From Haloferax sp. Q22 (GTDB lineage: Archaea > Halobacteriota > Halobacteria > Halobacteriales > Haloferacaceae), in the NCBI RefSeq assembly GCF_001482285.1, contig NZ_LOEP01000031.1, forward strand, positions 1-64,000: a stretch of DNA of 64,000 nt, read 5' to 3'. Positions within the stretch are counted from its first letter, which is position 1. Each line of letters starts with the position of its first letter. Below the pieces are notes generated by a model that had not been told where the DNA came from, made no database searches, and was given only the letters and a program-made list of their open reading frames with translations. Made by a program: the position numbers and the translations under genes. Of the stretch, positions 34,720-43,804 are shown one piece after another.

Positions 34720-37700
34720 TGTTCTTGTCGTTCTCGAAGACCGATTCGAGGCTCTTTTCGAGCACTTCGAGGCGCTGTTTCGTGTAGTCGCGGCAGTCGA
34801 ACTCTTCGGCCACCTGAATCGCGGTGTCCATGTACTTGTTCACGGAGCCCTGGTGGACCGTGAGGTTCACCCGACCGCCGCATTCGCGGCAGTCGCCCGA
34901 AAGCGGCATCCGCCGGTACTTCTCGCCGCAGTCGAGACACCGCGTCTCCTGTCGCGAGAAGGCGCGGAGGTTCCCGATGAGGTCCGGCAGGAAGTGGTAC
35001 TCGATGACGCGCTCGGCCACGTCCGTCTCGTCGACCGCCCGGAGCTTCCGTGCGAGGAACAACTGGGCGTCCATCTTGTCCATCATCGACCCGAGGGTCT
35101 TGTACGCAGAGAGGTCGGGCCCGGCGGCGATGTCCGTGGTGTCGTGGGTGTGGTCGAACCCGGTGTACTCGCGGTCGGTTCCGAGGTACTCCTCGGCGAT
35201 GGTGACCTCGTCCTCCCAGTCGTCGGGGTCTTCCATCCGCAGGGTCGCCTCGTAGAACTCGCGAGGGTACTGCCGCACGATGTCCATGTTGTGCGCCTCG
35301 TCGTCGATTTCCGAGGGATCGATGCGGGAGGACATGACGAGCGGCGCGTCCATCTGCCCGCCGCGCTTGTCGGGGAGATATTCTTTCGAGAAGTTGAGAA
35401 GACCGTCCATAAGAAGCATGACACAGTCTTCGTCCCCGTCGCACTGCGCGACGTGGAGGTCGTTGGCGACCAGCGAGTTGGTGTCTTCGACGGTCAACGA
35501 GTAAGTGTGGTCGATATCACTTTCGAGGTATTCGACCGAGACGACTTCGTCGAGCCACGTGTCCCCGCCGTCCGAGAAGAGACGCTGGCTTCGGATGTCC
35601 GTGTCGTCGAGAGCGCTCGCCAGCGCCTCGCTCTTTCGAGGGAGGTGGAAACCGACTTCCTCGGCAAATCGAACCGCGTTCTCCGACGTGACTTTGAGGA
35701 CCCACGAGTCGAACGTCGGGACCGCGTCTCCGTCGTAGAACTCCGCCACCGCACCTGTTTGTGGTGTTCGGCGCTCAGAGTAGGTCTTCGAGGCGATGCC
35801 GAAGCGTTTGAGCGCGGCAACGAGGTCGCGTTTGAGGTCGTCGCTCACGGTGTGTGCGCGAACTTCCACACGGTCCGAAGACGCGCTTCCGTCGCCGGAG
35901 AAGTACGCCGACAGGAAGGACCGAAGAACTGGCTTGGGACCGGTGAGTATCGAGTCCGGGACGCCCTTTTCCTCGGCACGCGACCCACATCCGATGACGT
36001 CCGCAAACAGCGACTGAACAAGTCGGCTCGAAATCGTGACCTTCCACTCGTTCTCCTCGAATGCATCGACACCGAGTGCTTCGCTAACGGTATTGAGGAT
36101 GCGTTCGCGGGCGAGTTCGTCCGGAATACAGATCGTCGTCTGGTAGAAGTTTCCAGGCGACGCTCTCGTGAATCCTTCTGCGGCGTAGTATCCCAGTACA
36201 GTTCCGAACGCCTCGTCGATATCGAGCACTCTCGAAACAGTCGCGGTATCGCGACGAACGCCGAGAGATATCTCACGCGGAAGCGCGTCGACGACCGTTT
36301 CGACGTCTCCGAGAACTTCCACGAACACCGAGGCTGGAACGCTGTCGCGAGAGACCCAGTTGTAAACCGTCGAGTCGCTCCGGCCGAGTCGCTCGGCGAC
36401 CGGTTTCAGATAGCCGCTCGCTTCGGTATGTTCGTCGAAGAGCGACCGAATTCGGTCCGCACCGAGACCCCGAATCATCAGGTCATCAGCCGGGATCGAC
36501 CCGCCACTCAGGAACTCATCGAGCAAGTCGAACTGGACCGGGTCCGCGTCGATGTCGACGCACTTGGGCGACGGAAGTGAGTCGCCTTCGTCGAGTTCGT
36601 GCGCAGGGCCCCGGGTGAAACCGCCGTCGTCGGCTCGAATCACCGTGTGATCCGGGGTAACCGTTAGTTCTCTCCCGCCACGGGTCTCGATGCGAACGAG
36701 GTGATCCTGTGCGACATGCTTAGAGACTGCTTCGACCGGTTTGACCGTCTCTCGGCCGTCTCTAGTTAGAGACGGAACGTACACGTCTCCGTCCAGCTCC
36801 TGAACGAGCGTCCCGAAGTCGTCGGTCTCTGGGTCATCGAGCCGCTTCTCGACGAGCGTTCGAACCTCGTCGTATCGCCACCGGTCGGTCTCGTCTCGGT
36901 ACCAGACCTTCGTCTCCGGATGGAAGCAGTTCCGACGTTTTGCCGCGTGGAAGTACGGATGCGCGTATCCGACCGCGGCTGTCGTGAATCCGACAACTCT
37001 ACCGACGACCGCGGCAGAGGTGTGGGGGGCCATCCCGAAGACGAGTTCGCCGATGAGGTCGTCGCGCTCTTCGATTTCGTAGAACCGGTCGAGGCCGTAG
37101 AACTGTTCGAGGAGGTCGTCCACGAAGTCGGCGGTCTGCATCATGTGCTGTGCCGCGCCGTTCGAGAGGACGATGTCCTGGACTTTGAGTTCGACCAGTT
37201 GGTCGTCGAACCGGAGGGGTTCGCCGTCGATATCAGTCTCGTAGCCGAGTTCGCGGAAGTGGTCGGCCGTCACGTCGAGTTCCTCGGGGCGGACCGCGGT
37301 GACGGGCAGGTCGGTCATGTCGTAGCGGACGGTGCCGTCTTTGAACGACGACACGTCGTGTTTCGCCCGCAGGACGCCCTTCTCGATGGGTTCGGGCGTC
37401 TTGTTCGCGGAGGTGAGCCCCTTCACGCCCTTGAGAATCTGGAACGACGACTCGCGTTCGCCGACGCGTTCGAGGGCGTCGCGGTACTCGGTGTTCAGGT
37501 CGATGTCTTGCCATTCGGCGCTCTCGACGTCCCACTCGCAGCGCTCGCAGTAGACGCGACCGGACTCGTCGGGTTCGATGACGGACCCGCAGTCGTTGCA
37601 CTCGTAGTGGGGTTCGGTGTGGCCGCCGCAGTCGGGGCACTTCGACTTGAATCCGAACGCGCCGCAGTCGGGGCACTTGCGCTGGCCGAGGCGGACCGAA

Positions 37701-39787
37701 ATCTGGCCGCGCCTACCGGACTCGCCGCGGTGTCTGGCGGCGTCGCCCACGTCGCGTTGGCTCCCCCCGGCCTCGCCGATGGGGAACAGCGTGTGGACCG
37801 CCGGCGAGAGGTCGCGGCGCTCGGACTTCTCCGGGCGACCCATGCGGTTGCCGATTCGGGTGGGCGCACGCTCACGGACGGTGAAGGGCGCGACCTCGTT
37901 GACGGCCTCGACGGCGTTGTCGCCGTCGTCCCACGTGCGGGCGTGCTCCGAGAGGTCATCGAGTTCCCACGTCCGCTCGCGGTCGTCGGTGAGACCGAGA
38001 CTCCGGGCGAGCGGTCGCCACACGGGAACCCGAAGCGTCTCGTCGGTCTGACGGTGGGCGACAAGTAAGTGTTCGAGCGCCTCCCGAATCTCCGGCGTGT
38101 TGTCGAGGACGAGCGTGCCCTCCAGTCCGCGCTCGGGTTCGTTGGCGTGTTCGAGCGCGCCGGCCGTGCCGCCGTCGGCTTCGGCGGCGACGACCTCGCC
38201 GGCCGCGACGGCGTCGGCGAGCGCGTCGAATCGCTCGACTGAGATGTCGTGCCAGAGATAGGTGTACGTCGGGTGCAGCGGGGCGTCGAACTCAGTCGCC
38301 CACGAGAGCGCCTGTTCGACCGACGGCTCTTCGAGGTCGACGGCGGGGTCGTCGCGGAGCGCCTGCACGTTGGCCTCGGTCGCCTCGAAGTCCTGAATCC
38401 ACCACTCGAAGACGTACGAGGCGGGCGCGAGCGAGTGGTTGTTCTCGACGAACTCGCCGAAGTTGACGAGGTACTCGCCGAGGTCGAGAATCTTCTCGAC
38501 GCCGTTCTGGAGTTCCTCCGCCTCTTCGGGATCGTCGATGCGACGCACGTCGCCGTTGGCGAGTCTGACCGTCGGCCCCTCGATGGAGTCGACTGGGACG
38601 ACGCCGCCGGCCTTGCCGGGGCGTTCGGTCTTGATTTGGGTGCCGGTGGCGATGAAGTCGTCCACGATGTGCATCGTCGCGGGGTGGACGCCCGCGGTCG
38701 CGAAGCCGTGGTTGCGGGCGCGGCCATAGCGCAGGCGGAAGCCGCCGGGTGCGGAGGGGTGGCCGAACACCGGGCGGCCCGCGATGAGGTCGCGGAGGAA
38801 CTTGGTCGCGGGTTCGACGCGGGTCGGCCCGTCGGGGGCGTCGCTCTCGGCATCGTCGGCGTCGGTGTCTGAGTCGGCGTCCGCCTCGTCGGCCTCGTCG
38901 CCGCCCTCTCCGGCGTCGTCGGCTTTCGCGGCCTTCCTGTCGTCCTTGCCGATGGTACCGTCGATGAGGTCTTGGAGCCACGGCCAGTCGACCTCGTCGA
39001 GCTGTCGGGTGTAGCGCTGAATCTTCGGGGCCTTGAGGGCGATACCCTCGGCCATGACGAGACACATGCCGCCGCGGGCGGAGTTGGTGTCGACGCGTTC
39101 GAGGTCGCGGTAGCCCGAAACCTCCTCGTCGCCGGTTGCCTCGCCGTCGAGCATGATGGGCATGTTCTCGGCGATGAAGCGCGACTCCTTGTCCTTCGGC
39201 GAGTACTGGAGCCCCGTTTCCTTGTCGTAGAGGTTAACCTCCTCGACGTAGCGCTCGACCTCGTCGGTTCGGGCCTTGTACTCGTCGATGTCGAGCAGCG
39301 ACCGGGCGTAGTCGGCGACGAGCACAGACAGCGCCTGCGCGGTGCCACCCGCCGAGCGAATCGGGCCGGCGTAGTAGACGTTGACGAACTCCGTGCCGTC
39401 GTCGTTCTCGAGGATTTCGACGCGGTCGATGCCCTCGATAGGTGCGGCGACGACCCCCTCGGTGAGGAGGGCGACGGCGGTGCGGACCGCGCCCTCGACT
39501 TTGCCCTCGCGGGAGTCGTAGTCGCCGACGTTGCCGTCGACGAAGTCGGTCACGAGTTCGAGCGCGGCTTCCTCGCGGGACATCTCGCCTTCGAGTTCGC
39601 GGACGCGCTCTGCGACGCCGTCGATGCCGAGGATGTTCTCCACGCGGTCGGCCATGTCCTTGGCGACCGGAATCTCGACTTCGGTCTTCGGGTCGTACCC
39701 CGTCGCCTTCGCGGCCTCCGCGAGGTCGAACGCCTCGTCGAGGCGGGCTTCGATGCGACGGAAGTACCGGGAGTCCTCCTCGCGCAC
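34691..39787 (-). CDS. polC: DNA polymerase D large subunit DP2 (intein-containing)
   Basis: A 1698-residue precursor of the replicative archaeal polymerase D catalytic subunit; the spliced product would be 1203 residues. The N-terminal DP2 region starts REEDSRYFRRIEARLDEAFD. Zinc knuckles CPDCGAFG, CPDCGGH, CNDCG and CERC lie at about 718-765. The catalytic NCDGDED motif is split after Asn by an intein at residues 954-1448. A C-terminal knuckle pair (CLDCGEK...CRECGG) precedes QSGIADFM. It starts at GTG 2 nt after the PPC-domain gene. An acidic low-complexity insert (about 290-315) is typical of haloarchaea. Confidence 0.97.
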   Translation of the reverse strand: MREEDSRYFRRIEARLDEAFDLAEAAKATGYDPKTEVEIPVAKDMADRVENILGIDGVAERVRELEGEMSREEAALELVTDFVDGNVGDYDSREGKVEGAVRTAVALLTEGVVAAPIEGIDRVEILENDDGTEFVNVYYAGPIRSAGGTAQALSVLVADYARSLLDIDEYKARTDEVERYVEEVNLYDKETGLQYSPKDKESRFIAENMPIMLDGEATGDEEVSGYRDLERVDTNSARGGMCLVMAEGIALKAPKIQRYTRQLDEVDWPWLQDLIDGTIGKDDRKAAKADDAGEGGDEADEADADSDTDADDAESDAPDGPTRVEPATKFLRDLIAGRPVFGHPSAPGGFRLRYGRARNHGFATAGVHPATMHIVDDFIATGTQIKTERPGKAGGVVPVDSIEGPTVRLANGDVRRIDDPEEAEELQNGVEKILDLGEYLVNFGEFVENNHSLAPASYVFEWWIQDFEATEANVQALRDDPAVDLEEPSVEQALSWATEFDAPLHPTYTYLWHDISVERFDALADAVAAGEVVAAEADGGTAGALEHANEPERGLEGTLVLDNTPEIREALEHLLVAHRQTDETLRVPVWRPLARSLGLTDDRERTWELDDLSEHARTWDDGDNAVEAVNEVAPFTVRERAPTRIGNRMGRPEKSERRDLSPAVHTLFPIGEAGGSQRDVGDAARHRGESGRRGQISVRLGQRKCPDCGAFGFKSKCPDCGGHTEPHYECNDCGSVIEPDESGRVYCERCEWDVESAEWQDIDLNTEYRDALERVGERESSFQILKGVKGLTSANKTPEPIEKGVLRAKHDVSSFKDGTVRYDMTDLPVTAVRPEELDVTADHFRELGYETDIDGEPLRFDDQLVELKVQDIVLSNGAAQHMMQTADFVDDLLEQFYGLDRFYEIEERDDLIGELVFGMAPHTSAAVVGRVVGFTTAAVGYAHPYFHAAKRRNCFHPETKVWYRDETDRWRYDEVRTLVEKRLDDPETDDFGTLVQELDGDVYVPSLTRDGRETVKPVEAVSKHVAQDHLVRIETRGGRELTVTPDHTVIRADDGGFTRGPAHELDEGDSLPSPKCVDIDADPVQFDLLDEFLSGGSIPADDLMIRGLGADRIRSLFDEHTEASGYLKPVAERLGRSDSTVYNWVSRDSVPASVFVEVLGDVETVVDALPREISLGVRRDTATVSRVLDIDEAFGTVLGYYAAEGFTRASPGNFYQTTICIPDELARERILNTVSEALGVDAFEENEWKVTISSRLVQSLFADVIGCGSRAEEKGVPDSILTGPKPVLRSFLSAYFSGDGSASSDRVEVRAHTVSDDLKRDLVAALKRFGIASKTYSERRTPQTGAVAEFYDGDAVPTFDSWVLKVTSENAVRFAEEVGFHLPRKSEALASALDDTDIRSQRLFSDGGDTWLDEVVSVEYLESDIDHTYSLTVEDTNSLVANDLHVAQCDGDEDCVMLLMDGLLNFSKEYLPDKRGGQMDAPLVMSSRIDPSEIDDEAHNMDIVRQYPREFYEATLRMEDPDDWEDEVTIAEEYLGTDREYTGFDHTHDTTDIAAGPDLSAYKTLGSMMDKMDAQLFLARKLRAVDETDVAERVIEYHFLPDLIGNLRAFSRQETRCLDCGEKYRRMPLSGDCRECGGRVNLTVHQGSVNKYMDTAIQVAEEFDCRDYTKQRLEVLEKSLESVFENDKNKQSGIADFM
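35444..36928 (-). mobile_element. PolC (DP2) intein with LAGLIDADG homing endonuclease
   Basis: A 495-residue intein inserted between Asn953 and Cys1449 of DP2. Splicing block A is CFHPETKVWY, block B is GGRELTVTPDHTVI, block F is TYSLTVEDTNSLVAND and the end is LHVAQ followed by extein Cys. The two LAGLIDADG helices are AFGTVLGYYAAEGF and LRSFLSAYFSGDGS, each with an acidic catalytic residue, so the endonuclease looks intact. The last residue is Gln, not Asn, and the penultimate is Ala, not His. Terminal Gln is known for PolII inteins at this site in Pyrococcus (from memory). Confidence 0.95.
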
Positions 39788-39789
39788 GG

Positions 39790-40209
39790 TTACAACCAGA
39801 GGTCGAGGTCGGTCACCGCGTCGTGGTCGCGTTCGAGCGGTTCCTCGAAGGCGCGGAGGTTCACTTCGCCGGCGAAGACGGTCGCCGAGTCGAGGTGACC
39901 CGCGAGCGCCTGCCCGCTGCGCCGAGAGAGAATCGCGTGCGTGTGTGCGAAAGGTTCGCCGTCGAGGAGCGCGACGTTACCCACGCAGGCGGCGACTTCG
40001 AGCGGCTCGTCGAACGTCACGGACTGGTACTCCTGGTCCGTCTGGTCGTAGAACCAGAGTTCGGCGTCCTGGACGGCACCCATGGCGTTGAACCACGCGG
40101 ACTCGATGTCCTTGCGCGCGCAGAACTCCTCGATCTCCTCGCGCCAGTCCGCACCGTGTTCGAGGCGGGCGAGGTACTCCTCGCTCACCGTCACCGCTCG
40201 AGCGTTCAT
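39790..40209 (-). CDS. PPC (DUF296) domain protein
   Basis: A 139-residue PPC-domain protein. The glycine/histidine motif region is ACVGNVALLDGEPFAHTHAILSRR, then GHLDSATVFAGEVNLRAFE; family members form trimers, and stand-alone ones resemble AT-hook-linked DNA-binding domains of plants and small bacterial proteins. No AT-hook is present. The ATG at 40209 is chosen over GTG at 40221; minus-strand TTTTAGT at about 40233 fits leaderless spacing. It overlaps nothing and sits 2 nt upstream of polC, so the two are probably co-transcribed. Confidence 0.85.
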   Translation of the reverse strand: MNARAVTVSEEYLARLEHGADWREEIEEFCARKDIESAWFNAMGAVQDAELWFYDQTDQEYQSVTFDEPLEVAACVGNVALLDGEPFAHTHAILSRRSGQALAGHLDSATVFAGEVNLRAFEEPLERDHDAVTDLDLWL

Positions 40210-40293
40210 GCAGCGTACCACGAGCGAGTCGGACTAAAATGTGAATGGTCTGGCCGCCGGGCGTCCGGCGGCGGGCTTACGGGGCCGGAGCGA

Positions 40294-40461
40294 TTATCGC
40301 CACTCGTCGAGCGCGAGCGCGTCGGCTACGTCAGCGGCGAGCCACGCGTCATCGCGGGAGATGTCCGCGATAATAAGACGCTGGCCCGTCTGAGAGCGAT
40401 CCACCGAGGCCATAACCTCGGCGCCCGAGTCGTCGACGGAAGCCGTCGCATCCGGCGTCAT
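40294..40461 (-). CDS. small conserved haloarchaeal protein (DUF7556-like)
   Basis: A 55-residue acidic protein starting MTPDATASVDDSGAEVMASV, with the core RLIIADISRDDAWLAA and the end LALDEWR. I remember similar proteins in haloarchaea (DUF7556). A clear TATA box (TATATAA at 40484-40490) lies about 26 nt upstream of the ATG, supporting a leaderless transcript. Function unknown. It may be read through into the PPC/polC genes 84 nt away. Confidence 0.7.
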   Translation of the reverse strand: MTPDATASVDDSGAEVMASVDRSQTGQRLIIADISRDDAWLAADVADALALDEWR

Positions 40462-40483
40462 GTATGATACATAGTGACACCCC

Positions 40484-40490
40484 TATATAA
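40484..40490 (-). promoter_or_regulatory. TATA box for the 55-aa gene at 40461
   Basis: Minus-strand TTATATAG within 40484-40491, about 26 nt before the ATG, with a CCGTTTCGG B-recognition-like stretch just upstream. Confidence 0.6.
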
Positions 40491-40697
40491 GTGGACCGAA
40501 ACGGCGGGCCGAGAGGAACCCCCGTTACCCGATTCTGTCGTCCCGAAAAGTGGTTTAAAATGTAAAACGAGTTCTATGGGGATTCTCGTGGCATTTTTCG
40601 CCGCTTATGTATGGTACTACAACCCTTCCACGCTACACTATATCAAACAAATCGAATACGGTAAGTTTATCCACGCGGCACGGGAAGATTGGTTCGA

Positions 40698-42536
40698 ATG
40701 CCAGACACTAACAAACTCTCGCGTCGCCGTTTCCTGAAGGCAACGGGTGGGGCCGCCACGGCCGCCGCCCTCGCCGGTTGTACCGGCGGTGACGGTGAAG
40801 AGACGACGACGACCGAATCCGGTGGCGAGGAGACCACCACCGCGACGACGACCGAAGAGGACACGGGCACGGAACTCTCCGGCTCGGTGTTTAACCGCAT
40901 CCTCTCGGGCACCATCACGACGATGGACCCCGTCGCCGCGACCGACACGTCGTCGGGCATCATCATCCAGCAGGTCTTCGACTGCTTGATGTCGTACCCG
41001 AACGCCCTGCCGACGGTCGAAAACGAGCTCGCCGCGGACTACACGGTCTCCGACGACTTCACGACCTACACGTTCCAGCTCGCCGACGCGACCTACCACA
41101 ACGGCGAGACGGTCACCGCGTCCGACTTCACCTACGCGTGGGAGCGCCTCGCGGCCTCCGAGAACAGCCGCCGCGCCTACTTCATCCTCGACTCCGTCGG
41201 CGTGGAACACGAGACGGACGACGAAGGCAACTACGTCCCCGGTTCGCTCGGCGTCGAAACCGGCGAGACGGAGACCGAACTCGTCGTCAACCTCTCGGAG
41301 CCGTTCCACGACACCCTCGAGATGTTCGCCTACACCTCGTTCGCCGCCCTCCCCGAGGGCGTCCTCGGCGACGTCGAGGGCTACGACGGCGAGATGGAGT
41401 ACACCGAGTTCGCCTCGAACAACCCCATCGGCGCGGGTCCGTTCGAGTTCGCCTTCTGGGAGCAGGGTACCGCCGCGGCCGTCTCCAAGTACGACGACTA
41501 CTACGGACAGGTCGCACAGGTCGACAACGTCCGCTGGCAGGTCATCGAGGACGACACGGCCCGCTACAACTACGCGATGAACGAGAACGCGGACTACTTC
41601 GGACTGCCCACCGCGCAGTACGACCCCGGTCTCGTTCAGGTGGAGTCGACCGACGAGTACGGTCGTGAAATCGGTAAGTACGGTCCTGTCCGCAACGGGA
41701 AGACGCTCAACTACGTCGGCGTCCCGACGCTGTCGATCTTCTACGTCGGCTTCAACATGGAGAAGGTCCCGAAGCCGGTCCGTCAGGCGTTCGCCTACGT
41801 CCTGAACCAGGGCCAGATGGTCTCGGAGGTCTTCAAGGGCCGCGGTTCCCCCGCACAGCTCTTCACGCCGCCGACTATCTTCCCCGGTGGCGCGCAGGCC
41901 GCAAACGAACTCATCGACTCCGAATACCCGTACAACGCGGACGAGACGGACATCCAGGCCGCCCGCGAGGTCATGGAGGAAGCCGGCTACGGTGAGGACA
42001 ACAAGTTCGAGGTCCAGTGGACCCAGTACAACTCCAACACGTGGGAGGAAATGGCGAGCATCCTCCGCGACCAGCTCGCGTCCGCCCACATCAACATGCA
42101 GATTCAGAAGGCCGACTTCTCGACGCTCCTCGAGCGCGGCCGCAACGGTCAGCTCGAAGCGTACACCCTCGGCTGGATCGCCGACTGGCCGGCCCCGGAC
42201 AACTTCCTGCAGCTCCTGAACCCGCCGCAGACGGACACGTCCAAGCAGGGCCCCATCTCGTACGTCAACTGGACGGCCGAAAACGGCGACGCCTACCAGC
42301 AGGCGACCGACGCCTACCAGCAGGTCGTCAACAACCCGGCCCCGACCGACGAGGCCCAGCAGATCCGCGACGAAGCCTACGTCGACATCGAGACGGCCAA
42401 CTGGGAAGACGTCGCGATGCTGCCCATCTACAACCGCAAGGACGAGACGTTCTGGTACGACACCGTGAACATCGAGCCGTTCGGTGGCATGGGTCCGAGC
42501 CGCCAGAAGCTCAACAACGTCACCCTCAACCGGTAA
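40698..42536 (+). CDS. dppA: Peptide/solute ABC transporter substrate-binding lipoprotein
   Basis: A 612-residue periplasmic binding protein of the dipeptide/oligopeptide/nickel family (SBP_bac_5). The N-terminus has a twin-arginine signal SRRRFLKATGG and lipobox LAGC, followed by a Thr/Glu-rich linker, so it is a Tat-exported lipoprotein. TMDPVAATDTSSGIIIQQVFDCL and TYHNGETVTASDFTYAWERL are typical of the family. The ATG at 40698 is chosen over 40689 because the Tat motif follows directly. It heads the transporter operon; AGTTTATCC lies about 30 nt upstream. Confidence 0.93.
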   Translation: MPDTNKLSRRRFLKATGGAATAAALAGCTGGDGEETTTTESGGEETTTATTTEEDTGTELSGSVFNRILSGTITTMDPVAATDTSSGIIIQQVFDCLMSYPNALPTVENELAADYTVSDDFTTYTFQLADATYHNGETVTASDFTYAWERLAASENSRRAYFILDSVGVEHETDDEGNYVPGSLGVETGETETELVVNLSEPFHDTLEMFAYTSFAALPEGVLGDVEGYDGEMEYTEFASNNPIGAGPFEFAFWEQGTAAAVSKYDDYYGQVAQVDNVRWQVIEDDTARYNYAMNENADYFGLPTAQYDPGLVQVESTDEYGREIGKYGPVRNGKTLNYVGVPTLSIFYVGFNMEKVPKPVRQAFAYVLNQGQMVSEVFKGRGSPAQLFTPPTIFPGGAQAANELIDSEYPYNADETDIQAAREVMEEAGYGEDNKFEVQWTQYNSNTWEEMASILRDQLASAHINMQIQKADFSTLLERGRNGQLEAYTLGWIADWPAPDNFLQLLNPPQTDTSKQGPISYVNWTAENGDAYQQATDAYQQVVNNPAPTDEAQQIRDEAYVDIETANWEDVAMLPIYNRKDETFWYDTVNIEPFGGMGPSRQKLNNVTLNR

Positions 42537-42547
42537 GACCGGGTAGT

Positions 42548-42596
42548 ACGGGCGCTCCCTCGCGTCCCGTCTCAATCGAAACTCCCGGTTATTTTT
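42548..42596 (+). terminator. candidate terminator after dppA
   Basis: ACGGGCGC (from 42548) pairs with GCGTCCCGT (to 42570) with one bulge, and a TTTTT run lies at 42592-42596. It would reduce read-through from dppA into dppB. Confidence 0.5.
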
Positions 42597-42614
42597 GACA
42601 AGCGTGCAGTTAGT

Positions 42615-42645
42615 CTCTACTATATACTATAATATGGTAGTAGAG
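42615..42645. repeat. 8-bp inverted repeat between dppA and dppB
   Basis: CTCTACTA (42615-42622) and TAGTAGAG (42638-42645), perfect arms around a 15-nt AT-rich centre (TATA-CTATAATATGG type). It could be an operator for a dppB promoter or an mRNA stem stabilising the dppA transcript end. Confidence 0.5.
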
Positions 42646-42716
42646 TTGCTGAAACTGCGACATTAGGACTTCGAAACGCAAGACATATCCATACCACTCA
42701 TTAAACCAATACAATA

Positions 42717-42752
42717 ATGTCCGCTCGAACGGTCTGCGAGGTGATGCCATGA
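42717..42752 (+). CDS. 11-codon upstream ORF overlapping dppB start
   Basis: Encodes MSARTVCEVMP and ends with TGA overlapping the dppB ATG as ATGA. CATATCC (42684-42690) behind a CGAAACG element lies about 30 nt before its ATG. Same layout as at amt1 and amt2. Confidence 0.35.
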   Translation: MSARTVCEVMP

Positions 42753-43798
42753 GTCGATGGCAGTACTTCCTCCGCAGGGTACTGATGTCGATTCCTGTCG
42801 TCATCTTCGGGACGACAATTACGTTTGCCCTCATCCGCCTGGGGCCACTCGACCCCGTTTCGGCGATTCTGGGGACGCAATACAACCCACAGGCGGCAGA
42901 ACAGATTCGGACGAACCTCGGGTTGAATCAGCCGCTCTGGAGTCAGTACCTCGACTTCATGTACGAGTTGTTCACCTTCCAACTCGGCCAGTCGTGGGTC
43001 ATCGCGCCAGGGACGACCGCGTACGAACTCATCGAGATCTACGCGCCCCGGACGATTTGGCTCGGCTTCTGGTCGGTCGTCATCGCGCTGTTCGTCGGGA
43101 TTCCGCTCGGCTTCTACGCCGGGCTGAACCCGAACACGCCCTCCGACTACGCCGCCTCCTTCGGCGGAATCGTCTGGCGCGCGATGCCAAACTTCTGGCT
43201 GGCAATCATGCTCGTCACGGCCCTCTCGCAACTCGGGACGTGGACGAACGGCCTGTTCACGTGGCAGACGTGGATCGTCAGGACGAACGTCGTGACGCCG
43301 CCGGCGCTCGGCTTCTTCCAGTCACCGGTCGAGCAGTTCCTCGCCGACCCCGGGGGGTGGACTGAGTCGTTCATCCGGGCGACGAAGCAGATCGCCCCGG
43401 CCGCGCTCGTCCTCGGGTCTGCGTCGATGGGGAACGAGATGCGCATCGGCCGCACCGCCGTCCTCGAAACCATCAACTCGAACTACGTCGAGACCGCCCG
43501 CGCGAAGGGCGTCTCCGGGCGCTCGCTCGTCTGGAAGCACATCTTCCGGAACGCGCTCATCCCGCTCGTGCCAATCATCACGGGCGAGGCGTTCCTGCTT
43601 CTCGGCGGGTCGGTGTTCGTCGAGACGGTCTTCGCCATCAACGGCCTCGGCTGGCTGTTCTTCAACGCAGCCATCAACGGGGACCTGCCGCTCATCGGGA
43701 CGCTGATGTTCATCTTCATACTCATCCTGGTCGGCACGAACATCCTACAGGACTTCCTGTACACGATTATCGACCCGCGCGTCGGGTACGACGGGTGA
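42749..43798 (+). CDS. dppB: Peptide ABC transporter permease DppB-type
   Basis: A 349-residue permease with six membrane helices. The N-terminal RRVLMSIPVVIFGTTITFALIRLGPLDP is typical of DppB/OppB, and the EAA loop is ETARAKGVSGRSLVWKHIFRNALIP (about residues 248-272), which contacts the ATPase. A long extracytoplasmic loop lies between helices 1 and 2. It pairs with DppC to form the translocation pore. 6 nt separate it from dppC. Confidence 0.95.
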   Translation: MSRWQYFLRRVLMSIPVVIFGTTITFALIRLGPLDPVSAILGTQYNPQAAEQIRTNLGLNQPLWSQYLDFMYELFTFQLGQSWVIAPGTTAYELIEIYAPRTIWLGFWSVVIALFVGIPLGFYAGLNPNTPSDYAASFGGIVWRAMPNFWLAIMLVTALSQLGTWTNGLFTWQTWIVRTNVVTPPALGFFQSPVEQFLADPGGWTESFIRATKQIAPAALVLGSASMGNEMRIGRTAVLETINSNYVETARAKGVSGRSLVWKHIFRNALIPLVPIITGEAFLLLGGSVFVETVFAINGLGWLFFNAAINGDLPLIGTLMFIFILILVGTNILQDFLYTIIDPRVGYDG

Positions 43799-43804
43799 AT
43801 CACA

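Noticed and set aside
34398..34787. 129-codon + strand ORF over the repeats
   Set aside because: It is created by the repeats and runs antisense into the polC 3' end; the protein is a repeat artefact.
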